Part shown: positions 1 to 5,291 of the stretch, one piece after another
Position numbering within the stretch: the first letter of the stretch is position 1
Layout: the number at the start of each line of letters is the position of its first letter
NCBI GenBank assembly: GCA_017461745.1
Contig: JAFTXE010000006.1
Location: forward strand, 1-32,881
Direction of reading: 5' to 3'
DNA from: Clostridia bacterium
GTDB lineage: Bacteria; Bacillota; Clostridia; Oscillospirales; CAG-272
DNA length: 32,881 nt
Notes under the pieces: model-generated
Database searches by the model: none
Seen by the model: only the letters and a program-made list of their open reading frames with translations
Told to the model about the DNA's origin: nothing
Program-made: the position numbers and the translations under genes

Positions 1-273
1 GTAGGATATTTGAGAAGGGCTGACCTTAGTACGAGAGGACCGGGTCGGACGTACCTCCGGTGCACCAGTTGTACTGCCAAGTGCATAGCTGGGTAGCCGC
101 GTACGGTTGCGATAAACGCTGAAGGCATCTAAGCGTGAAACGTGCTTCAAGATTAGATATCCCTCCAACTTCGAGTTGGTAAGGTCACTTGCAGACTACA
201 AGTTTGATAGGTCGGAGGTGTACGCACAGTAATGTGTTTAGCTGACCGATACTAATAGACCGAGGGCTTGAAC
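1..273 (+). rRNA. 23S ribosomal RNA, 3' end (partial)
   Basis: The first bases match the conserved 3' part of bacterial 23S rRNA: the sarcin-ricin loop region (AGTACGAGAGGACC at about 30-43), the CTGAAGGCATCTAAGCG stretch at 118-134, and the terminal segment ACCGATACTAATAGACCGAGG near 245-265. The 5' part lies outside the window. The 3' end is estimated from the usual position shortly after the terminal CGAGGGCTTGAAC and is uncertain by several bases. No 5S rRNA or tRNA follows before the terminator at about 359-413. Confidence 0.97.
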
Positions 274-358
274 TTCTTAAGTTCAGCAGTTTACAATTGA
301 AATACTTGAGTTTCGTCGATTACTTTCATCTCTTATTCGGTTTTCTGTGAGCATAACT

Positions 359-413
359 CAAATAATTGAGAGTGGCAGTTGCCGCTCTTTAATTATTTAT
401 ACTTACTTTTTTT
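359..413 (+). terminator. Terminator of the rRNA operon
   Basis: Long hairpin in which AATAATTGAGAG (361-372) pairs with CTCTTTAATTATT (385-397), with a GGC/GCC core and GTT loop. A T-rich tract follows (TACTTACTTTTTTT to 413). It lies about 90 bp after the 23S end and probably ends the rRNA transcript. Confidence 0.75.
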
Positions 414-462
414 AATAATAAAAGAAAGCCAAGCTGATGCTCGGCTCGGACAATTAATAAAG

Positions 463-490
463 GGCTGAATTAATTCAGCCCTTTTAATAT
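463..490 (-). terminator. Bidirectional terminator downstream of dapB
   Basis: Palindrome GGGCTGAATTAATTCAGCCC flanked by A-rich and T-rich runs, so it can act on either strand. It sits two bases beyond the dapB stop codon and is the natural end of the dapA-dapB transcript. Confidence 0.8.
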
Positions 491-491
491 T

Positions 492-1247
492 TTATCTTCC
501 GTTTATTAAATCCGACATGTTGTACGTACCCGCGGTTTTATCCGCTATGTAGATTGCGGCTCTTACGGCTCCCGCGGCAAATATCTCACGGGACATTGCG
601 GAGTGTGAAAGAGTTATCATTTCATTGTTACCCGCAAATATTACCTCATGCTCGCCGACGATAGTTCCGCCTCTTACGGAGTGAATACCTATCTCGGATG
701 TGCTTCTTTGACGGCGTACAGAATGTCTGTCGTAAACGTATTCGCTTTCCTCACGCGTTTCTGCTACGGCATTTGCAAGCATAAGAGCCGTACCGCTGGG
801 CGCGTCAAGCTTCTTGTTATGGTGCTTTTCAATTATCTCAACGTCAAAAGCAATTCCGAGCGTCTCGGATGCCTTTTTGCAAAGCTCCATCAAAAGATTT
901 ATACCGATAGACATATTACCTGAGAAAAATACCGCTATCTTTTCGGACGCTTTTTTCATCAGCTCAAGTTCCTCGTCGGTGTGTCCTGTAGTACATACCA
1001 CGATGGGTGTTGATGTTGAAACGGCGTAATCGAGCAAAGATGAAAGCGAGGAGTGATGTGAGAAATCCACGATAACATCCGCTTTGTCGGGGAATTCTTT
1101 TATAGACTGATAAACGGGAAAGCCCGAAACTGAGTTGGGATTTATGTCGATACCCGCAACTATTTTTGTGTCGTTACGTTCGGACACGAGCTTTGAAACA
1201 GCCTCGCCCATTCTTCCGCCGCAACCGCAGAGAATTATATTTGTCAT
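492..1247 (-). CDS. dapB: 4-hydroxy-tetrahydrodipicolinate reductase
   Basis: Second dedicated enzyme of the diaminopimelate/lysine pathway. It reduces the product of DapA with NAD(P)H in the cytoplasm, feeding meso-diaminopimelate and lysine. The 251-residue length is normal for the family. The N-terminal dinucleotide-binding loop GCGGRMG is at residues 8-14, and the catalytic/substrate motif KHHNKKLDAPSGTA is at about 141-154, including the His pair and the active-site Lys. The gene starts 24 bp after dapA with a GGAAAGAAAAGGA-like ribosome binding site, so the two form an operon. Expression should follow the lysine riboswitch in front of dapA. No abnormal features. Confidence 0.97.
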   Translation of the reverse strand: MTNIILCGCGGRMGEAVSKLVSERNDTKIVAGIDINPNSVSGFPVYQSIKEFPDKADVIVDFSHHSSLSSLLDYAVSTSTPIVVCTTGHTDEELELMKKASEKIAVFFSGNMSIGINLLMELCKKASETLGIAFDVEIIEKHHNKKLDAPSGTALMLANAVAETREESEYVYDRHSVRRQRSTSEIGIHSVRGGTIVGEHEVIFAGNNEMITLSHSAMSREIFAAGAVRAAIYIADKTAGTYNMSDLINGR

Positions 1248-1271
1248 ATCCTTTTCTTTCCTTACAAGTTA

Positions 1272-2165
1272 TTAAAGTAGTCCATGCTCCTTCATAGCGG
1301 CAATCAATTTTGCCTTGTTTGCGTCTTCCATCTCGCAAAGAGGAAGTCTCATTTCTATGTCGCACCAGCCCATCTCAGCCATAGCGGTCTTGACGGGAAC
1401 GGGATTGACTTCGCAGAACAGAGCATTTATAAGCTTTAAGTATTTGAGCTGGAGAGCAGCCGCATCGGTGTAATTATTATTTAGACAAAGCTCCGTTATG
1501 TCGTGTGTTTCTTTTGGAAGCACGTTGGAGAGAACGGAAATAACACCCTTGCCGCCGAGTGACATGATGGGAACGATCTGATCGTCGTTACCCGAATAGA
1601 TATCGTAGCTGTCGCCGCACTCTGCGATAAGCTCGGCAATAGCACTTATATTGCCCGAAGCTTCTTTGACAGCGACTATTCTCTCGTGCTTAGCAAGCTC
1701 ACGGTAAACGGGCAGGGAAATGTTGCAGCCGGTACGGGAAGGAACGTTGTAAAGAATTATGGGCTTGTTGGTAGCCTCAGCGGTTTCAATAAAGTTTTTG
1801 ATGAGACCCTTGGGCGTTGCCTTGTTGTAGTAGGGCGTAACGAGAAGAAGAGCGTCAGCTCCTACCTCGCAGGCGTATTTTGAAAGCTCTATTCCGTAAG
1901 CGGTATCGTTTGAGCCTGTTCCTGCGATAACGGGAACTCTGCCCGCAATCTTTTCAACTGCATACTTTATACATTCGCAGTGCTCCTCGTGGGTAAGCGT
2001 TGCCGCCTCACCCGTAGTTCCCGTTACGACGATAGAATCTATGCCTTTTGCAATCTGGTCGTCAATAATTTTTCCAAATGAATCATAGTCGATAGCTCCG
2101 TTTTTGAAGGGAGTTATAATAGCCGTAGCTGCGCCTGTGAAAATAGAGGGTTTGAGTTTACTCAT
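1272..2165 (-). CDS. dapA: 4-hydroxy-tetrahydrodipicolinate synthase
   Basis: Class I aldolase-type enzyme that condenses pyruvate with aspartate semialdehyde, the first committed step of lysine/diaminopimelate synthesis. The 297-residue length is typical. Visible family signatures are TGTTGEAATLT at 48-58 (pyruvate pocket), LYNVPSRTG at 138-146 (catalytic Tyr and substrate Arg) and AVKEASGN at about 165-172, whose Lys167 forms the Schiff base. The start is supported by a GAAAGGAAACT ribosome binding site. It is the first gene of the dapA-dapB operon and lies directly downstream of a lysine riboswitch with an intrinsic terminator, so it should be shut off when lysine is plentiful. Confidence 0.97.
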   Translation of the reverse strand: MSKLKPSIFTGAATAIITPFKNGAIDYDSFGKIIDDQIAKGIDSIVVTGTTGEAATLTHEEHCECIKYAVEKIAGRVPVIAGTGSNDTAYGIELSKYACEVGADALLLVTPYYNKATPKGLIKNFIETAEATNKPIILYNVPSRTGCNISLPVYRELAKHERIVAVKEASGNISAIAELIAECGDSYDIYSGNDDQIVPIMSLGGKGVISVLSNVLPKETHDITELCLNNNYTDAAALQLKYLKLINALFCEVNPVPVKTAMAEMGWCDIEMRLPLCEMEDANKAKLIAAMKEHGLL

Positions 2166-2231
2166 GATAGTTTCCTTTCAACCGCAATTTATCGCGGATT
2201 TTAAAAAATATAAAATATTTCGCATAAAAAC

Positions 2232-2256
2232 AAAAAAACCGGTTGAAAACCAGCTG
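2232..2256 (-). terminator. Riboswitch-controlled terminator before dapA
   Basis: Read on the minus strand, CTGGTT (2253-2248), loop TTC and AACCGG (2244-2239) form a six-pair hairpin followed by seven U residues (2238-2232). It lies between the lysine riboswitch aptamer and dapA, as expected for the expression platform of a transcription-attenuating riboswitch. Confidence 0.75.
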
Positions 2257-2289
2257 AAATTGTAATATAATATAAGCATAGCAACTCAT

Positions 2290-2480
2290 AGTACAATAAC
2301 AGATAGCTCTCCATCAAAATATTGATGACAGTCCGCCGACTATTAATCGGACGGGACCAGCCGATACCGCTGCCGCGCGGTATAGCTTCGGCATCGCACC
2401 CTCGCGCATTCCGACTTGAACGGTTCTACGGCGAACCACTGTCGAAGGGCGGTAGTGCAACGCGCCTCTACCAAATTATA
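2290..2480 (-). promoter_or_regulatory. Lysine riboswitch (L box)
   Basis: The minus-strand sequence carries the hallmark L-box segments in order: GGTAGAGGCGCG at the 5' side of P1, GGGTGCGATGCCGAAGC (the conserved GCCGAAG turn), the CGGTATCGGCTGG segment, the GGCGGACTGTCATCAA segment, and GGAGAGCTATCTG closing P1. These correspond to the conserved blocks of the Bacillus lysC leader. The element precedes dapA, a classic lysine-repressed target, and is followed by a terminator at 2232-2256. Aptamer boundaries are approximate. Confidence 0.93.
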
Positions 2481-2495
2481 TGCGTTTATGCTATA

Positions 2496-2524
2496 ATGAT
2501 ATCATATCTTTGCGCATCTGTCAA
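2496..2524 (-). promoter_or_regulatory. Sigma-A promoter of the dapA-dapB operon
   Basis: On the minus strand, TTGACA (2524-2519), a 17-bp spacer and TATCAT (2501-2496). Transcription would start around 2489, just upstream of the lysine riboswitch. Confidence 0.85.
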
Positions 2525-2613
2525 GAACTTTATTGAAAATAATTTTATTTTTTATAATTTATAAGATGTTGTTAACGGTATCACTGATTTTGGAATTAAT
2601 ATATGTTGATAAG

Positions 2614-2838
2614 TTATGATTTATCGGGGACGCGGGGGACGCGGAGGACGCGATTTCCGCTTTTTTGAAAAAAAGCTTGGCAAAAAACTTCCTTGCTGGG
2701 CTGTAGCCCGATTAGATATATATAATTCCAAGAATAGCTTAATCGGGCTACAGCCCAGCAAGAAAGCTTTTGCGGAGCTTTTCTCGAAAAGCGACAACGC
2801 ATCCCCCGCGTCCCCTCGCATCCCCCGATAAATCATAA
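2614..2838. repeat. Nested palindromic repeat, copy 1 (225 bp)
   Basis: The outer 16-bp arms TTATGATTTATCGGGG (2614-2629) and CCCCGATAAATCATAA (2823-2838) are exact inverted repeats. Inside each arm are tandem 9-mers of the type GGGGACGCG (three on the left, degenerate on the right). Further inward, the poly-A/T stretches are followed by a perfect 23-bp inverted repeat, 2692-2714 against 2740-2762. A second, 246-bp copy is at 23293-23538. No plausible protein is encoded; the open frames on both strands are a consequence of the palindrome. It resembles a MITE or large REP-like element with no transposase of its own. No clear target-site duplication was identified. Confidence 0.85.
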
Positions 2839-2875
2839 TTTGAAGCTATTAAAAAAACTCGAAAGGAAAATATAA

Positions 2876-3946
2876 ATGATTAAAAACGAAAGAACTCATA
2901 CAGACCTCAAGACCTCTGATTTTTACTACGACCTGCCCGAGGAGCTTATAGCTCAGCACCCATGCGCCGTCAGGGACGAGTCAAGACTCATGGTGCTCAA
3001 CAGAGCGGACGGAAGTATTACGCATAAGCAATTCAAGGATATTATAGATTATCTTAATCCCGATGACGTGTTGGTTATCAACGATTCAAAGGTAATTCCT
3101 GCGCGCCTTTACGGTCATACCGAGGGCAGAGAGGAAGCCATGCTTGAGCTGCTTTTGCTCCGTCAGCGCGAGCTTGATACTTGGGAAACCCTTGTAAAAC
3201 CCGGTAAAAGAGCGAAAATAGGCTCAAAATCAGTTTTTGGCGGCGGTATACTTACGGCTGAGGTCGTTGATATAGTTGAGGAAGGAAACAGAATAATAAA
3301 GTTTGATTACGATAGAGAAAAGTATGCAAATATCTACGAAATACTCAACGTGATAGGTCTTATGCCACTGCCGCCCTACATAACGGAGCAGCTTAAGGAA
3401 AACGATAGATATCAGACGGTTTACGCCCGTGAGGAAGGCTCGGCGGCAGCTCCTACGGCGGGGCTTCACTTTACTCCCGAATTGCTTGATAAAATAAGAG
3501 AAAAAGGTGTGGCTATCGCCCCCGTAATGCTCCACGTCGGACTTGGAACTTTTCGTCCCGTAAAGGCTGAGAATATCGAGGAGCACGTTATGCATACCGA
3601 GTTTTTCAGCGTTTCAGAGGAGAGCGCGAGAATAATCAATGAAAGAAAGGCTAAGGGGGGACGCCTTATCTGCGTTGGAACTACCTCTTGTCGAACTATA
3701 GAAAGCGTCGCCGAGGAGGACGGTCATATTCCCACCATGTCGGGAGACACGGGGATATTTATTTATCCCGGCTACAAATTCAAGGCGGTTGACGCATTGA
3801 TAACCAACTTCCACCTGCCTGAAAGCACCCTGCTGATGCTTGTGTCCGCGCTTTACGATAAGGAGCATATAATGAAAGCCTACGAGACGGCGGTAAATGA
3901 GAGGTATAGATTTTTCTCTTTTGGAGATGCGATGTTTATATGTTGA
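2876..3946 (+). CDS. queA: tRNA preQ1(34) S-adenosylmethionine ribosyltransferase-isomerase
   Basis: Transfers and isomerises the ribosyl group of S-adenosylmethionine onto preQ1 at tRNA position 34, making epoxyqueuosine during queuosine synthesis. The 356-residue product has the family blocks near the N terminus ([14 protein letters not shown], then SRLMVL), the central [10 protein letters not shown] and [10 protein letters not shown] motifs, and the C-terminal [16 protein letters not shown] and [13 protein letters not shown]. The start follows GAAAGGAAAATATAA. The last codon and stop (TGT TGA) come from an inserted toxin-antitoxin cassette: the original end, reconstructed from the 16-bp repeat at 4667-4682, would have been GDAMFI-K-stop. 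The enzyme should still work, because only the final residue changed. Confidence 0.97.
   Translation: MIKNERTHTDLKTSDFYYDLPEELIAQHPCAVRDESRLMVLNRADGSITHKQFKDIIDYLNPDDVLVINDSKVIPARLYGHTEGREEAMLELLLLRQRELDTWETLVKPGKRAKIGSKSVFGGGILTAEVVDIVEEGNRIIKFDYDREKYANIYEILNVIGLMPLPPYITEQLKENDRYQTVYAREEGSAAAPTAGLHFTPELLDKIREKGVAIAPVMLHVGLGTFRPVKAENIEEHVMHTEFFSVSEESARIINERKAKGGRLICVGTTSCRTIESVAEEDGHIPTMSGDTGIFIYPGYKFKAVDALITNFHLPESTLLMLVSALYDKEHIMKAYETAVNERYRFFSFGDAMFIC
3925..3940 (+). repeat. 16-bp direct repeat, left copy (inside queA)
   Basis: AGATGCGATGTTTATA encodes the DAMFI end of QueA and is repeated exactly at 4667-4682, flanking the toxin-antitoxin cassette. It is either a target duplication or a recombination site of the cassette. 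Confidence 0.85.
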
Positions 3947-3963
3947 AAATTGGATATAATATG
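3938..3963 (+). repeat. Operator-like repeat, copy 1
   Basis: ATATGTTGAAAATTGGATATAATATG is the same as 4001-4027 except for a single missing C, which changes the -35 hexamer from TTGACA to TTGAAA. The pair may be binding sites for the RelB-like antitoxin. Copy 1 also supplies the queA stop codon. Confidence 0.6.
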
Positions 3964-4000
3964 CGCATAATTAAATGATGTTTGCGAAAAATGCAACATA

Positions 4001-4034
4001 ATATGTTGACAAATTGGATATAATATGATATACT
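4001..4034 (+). promoter_or_regulatory. Promoter and operator repeat copy 2 of the toxin-antitoxin operon
   Basis: TTGACA (4006-4011), a 17-bp spacer and TATACT (4029-4034), with a second possible -10 TATAAT inside the spacer (4019-4024). The promoter is embedded in the repeat copy at 4001-4027, as expected for an operon repressed by its own antitoxin. Confidence 0.75.
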
Positions 4035-4056
4035 GTTATCGAAAGGAGTTGATATT

Positions 4057-4338
4057 ATGTCTAAAGTATCTACGAACATTAGTATTGATGCTGAAACCAA
4101 AGCCAAGGCGCAGGTAATGCTTGCTGATCTTGGAATGGATCTCTCCACTGCTGTAAACATTTTTCTTCGTCAAATGCTTTATGAAGGTGGAATTCCGTTT
4201 TCTATCACCAGAGAAGTTCCTAACAAAGTTACTCTTGAAGCAATGAAAGAAGCGCAGGAAATGTTACGTTACCCTGAAAAATATAAGAAATATGACAGCG
4301 TGGACAGTATGATGGAGGACATTTTAGGTGAAGTATGA
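4057..4338 (+). CDS. RelB/DinJ-family antitoxin
   Basis: Antitoxin of a type II toxin-antitoxin pair. It should neutralise the YafQ-like nuclease encoded next and repress the operon. The 93-residue protein has the RelB/DinJ layout: an N-terminal ribbon-helix-helix (VSTNISIDAETKAKAQ, then LGMDLSTAVNIFLRQ at about 29-43, the most conserved block), the segment IPFSI at about 50, and an acidic/Lys-rich C-terminal tail that wraps the toxin in known complexes. It starts after a GAAAGGAG ribosome binding site and overlaps the toxin gene by 11 bp. DinJ and RelB cannot be told apart by eye. Confidence 0.92.
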   Translation: MSKVSTNISIDAETKAKAQVMLADLGMDLSTAVNIFLRQMLYEGGIPFSITREVPNKVTLEAMKEAQEMLRYPEKYKKYDSVDSMMEDILGEV

Positions 4339-4603
4339 AATTGTTCCTTCAAATCAATTTAAGAAAGACTTGAAGCTTGCACAAAAGCGCGGCTATGACC
4401 TTGAAAAAATCAAGAAGGTGATTGCTACACTTGCGAACGGCGAAACTCTTGAAGGAAAATATCGTGACCATTTACTTACAGGTGATTACGGTGGTTATCG
4501 AGAATGTCATATTCAACCGGATTGGTTGCTCGTATATCAAATAGACGGAGACAGGTTGATATTGTTTCTGGCTCGAACCGGTACGCATAGCGACTTATTT
4601 TGA
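4328..4603 (+). CDS. YafQ-family mRNA interferase toxin
   Basis: Small RelE-superfamily endoribonuclease expected to cut mRNA on the ribosome when the antitoxin is degraded. The 91-residue protein keeps the residues known to be catalytic in E. coli YafQ at matching spacing: His48 (RDHLL), His61, Asp65 and Trp66 (CHIQPDW), His87 (GTHSDLF) and the terminal Phe91. It therefore looks like an active toxin, not a decayed one. Its start lies inside the antitoxin gene, so the two are translationally coupled. The pair sits between two 16-bp direct repeats at the queA 3' end, with a hairpin terminator after it. Confidence 0.93.
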   Translation: MKYEIVPSNQFKKDLKLAQKRGYDLEKIKKVIATLANGETLEGKYRDHLLTGDYGGYRECHIQPDWLLVYQIDGDRLILFLARTGTHSDLF

Positions 4604-4605
4604 GG

Positions 4606-4643
4606 TTTACCGATTGGTTTGTGCAATCTTACCAATCGGTAAA
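4606..4643 (+). terminator. Hairpin after the toxin gene
   Basis: TTTACCGATTGGT (4606-4618) and ACCAATCGGTAAA (4631-4643) form a perfect 13-bp stem. The following tract is only weakly T-rich, so termination may be partial. Confidence 0.6.
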
Positions 4644-4666
4644 ATCTTATATAGCATCAGCATCGT

Positions 4667-4682
4667 AGATGCGATGTTTATA
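4667..4682 (+). repeat. 16-bp direct repeat, right copy
   Basis: AGATGCGATGTTTATA, identical to 3925-3940 in queA. In the queA frame it is followed by AAA TAA, which gives a natural QueA end (Lys, stop). This suggests it is the displaced original 3' end of the gene. Confidence 0.85.
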
Positions 4683-4691
4683 AAATAATTA

Positions 4692-4720
4692 TTGACAAAA
4701 AATTCTTCTCATGATATAAT
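4692..4720 (+). promoter_or_regulatory. Consensus sigma-A promoter of an orphan small transcription unit
   Basis: Exact TTGACA (4692-4697), 17-bp spacer, exact TATAAT (4715-4720). The only thing between it and the terminator at 4854-4888 is about 130 bp without a normal ORF. Confidence 0.85.
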
Positions 4721-4726
4721 AATTTT

Positions 4727-4853
4727 GCGAGCAGGGGAAGACACCCATAACAAAAAACGGTGTTCGCAATAAAGCAAAATCTAATACAAGGGGGGCGACA
4801 CCCATAGAAAAAAACGTTATTGTAGTAGACGATCATTATTATTAATTAAAAAC
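4727..4853 (+). ncRNA. Orphan small RNA or remnant of small-peptide genes
   Basis: Product of the promoter at 4692-4720, ending at the 4854-4888 terminator. It contains two copies of a motif, GGGGAAGACACCCATAAC (about 4734) and GGGGGCGACACCCATAGA (about 4794), each followed by AAAAAACG. The first lies in a foldable segment where TTGCGA and ACACC pair with GGTGTTCGCAA. The second is flanked by CTAATACAA and TTGTAGTAG, which nearly pair. Read in one frame, both copies encode TPI-x-KN, and the second continues VIVVDDHYY-stop, but that frame has no start codon. It is either a structured RNA or decayed coding sequence; I cannot decide which. Confidence 0.45.
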
Positions 4854-4890
4854 AGGGGCTGTCTTTGATAAGATAGCCCCATATTTTTGT
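4854..4890 (+). terminator. Bidirectional terminator (orphan RNA and spoVM)
   Basis: GGGGCTGTCTT and AGATAGCCCC form a strong hairpin followed by ATATTTTTGTTT on the plus strand and by TGTTTTT on the minus strand. It can end the 4727 transcript and the convergent spoVM transcript. Confidence 0.8.
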
Positions 4891-4974
4891 TTATTGCTTA
4901 TTTTTCTTTATTCCAAAAAACTTTTTAAGTATAGGCGCGAGGAAGGTTGGTGGGTGAACGAGAACTATTTTCAT
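4891..4974 (-). CDS. spoVM: SpoVM-like stage V sporulation peptide
   Basis: A 27-residue amphipathic peptide, MKIVLVHPPTFLAPILKKFF plus GIKKNKQ, preceded by AAAGGAG. It matches the pattern of SpoVM (Bacillus version MKFYTIKLPKFLGGIVRAML and a basic tail): same length, Met-Lys start, conserved Pro9, Phe11 and Leu12, a hydrophobic/basic helix and a charged end. In Bacillus SpoVM senses the curved forespore membrane, anchors the SpoIVA coat base and interacts with FtsH. It is the second gene of a pair, after the 52-residue membrane protein. This implies the organism sporulates or did so recently. The family call rests on pattern only, but peptide and ribosome binding site fit well. Confidence 0.75.
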   Translation of the reverse strand: MKIVLVHPPTFLAPILKKFFGIKKNKQ

Positions 4975-4993
4975 AAAAAGCACACTCCTTTGC

Positions 4994-5152
4994 TCAGTTT
5001 CGCTTTCCAAGCAAAAGCACGCCTGCGGCAATTACTACGGCGGCTTCGATAAAAGCAAGAAAATATCCGGGGAGCAGGAAGGAAAGCAAAATTCCCGCTC
5101 CAAAGCATACGATACAGCTACCTATAAAAATTCGCAAATTCGTACGGCACAT
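4994..5152 (-). CDS. Small two-helix membrane protein, unknown
   Basis: A 52-residue ORF starting after an excellent GGAGG ribosome binding site (8 bp before the ATG). The protein is mostly two hydrophobic segments (about residues 7-26 and 29-47) joined by a PGY turn, with a basic N terminus (MCRTNLR) and end (GKRN). It lies 19 bp upstream of spoVM on the same strand and is probably co-transcribed, so a sporulation role is possible, but nothing in the sequence proves it. Not recognised as a named family. Confidence 0.65.
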   Translation of the reverse strand: MCRTNLRIFIGSCIVCFGAGILLSFLLPGYFLAFIEAAVVIAAGVLLLGKRN

Positions 5153-5205
5153 TTTATTTTCCTCCAAAAATATTATCCCTCTGCTTAAATTATATGACCG
5201 AATAT

Positions 5206-5235
5206 CTCCGTTTGTGACGGAGCTTTTTTATTTTA
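5206..5235 (+). terminator. Terminator-like hairpin between divergent genes
   Basis: CTCCGT (5206-5211), loop TTGTG and ACGGAG (5217-5222) are followed by CTTTTTTATTTT, a good intrinsic terminator on the plus strand. No plus-strand gene ends here, so it may stop read-through or attenuate transcription into the 5292 gene. The promoter for the latter was not recognised. Confidence 0.5.
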
Positions 5236-5291
5236 TCTGAAATATCGGAGAGCTTGCCCTCATATACTTTCTTGAAACGAGGTGTTGATTT

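Noticed and set aside
2616-2836. Overlapping 60-70-residue ORFs on both strands of the palindromic repeat
   Set aside because: They are open only because the repeat is GC-rich and palindromic; they have no ribosome binding sites and mirror each other.
4686-4802. Minus-strand ORF starting MGVAPLVLDF across the orphan RNA promoter
   Set aside because: It has no ribosome binding site and its two MGV starts are simply the complement of the repeated GACACCCAT motif.
4727-4830. Resemblance of GACACCCATA-(A)6 segments to the preQ1-I riboswitch, suggested by the nearby queA gene
   Set aside because: The stem would be only GGG/CCC with a loop of seven bases, too short for the class I pseudoknot, and the element lies downstream of queA with no queuosine gene after it.
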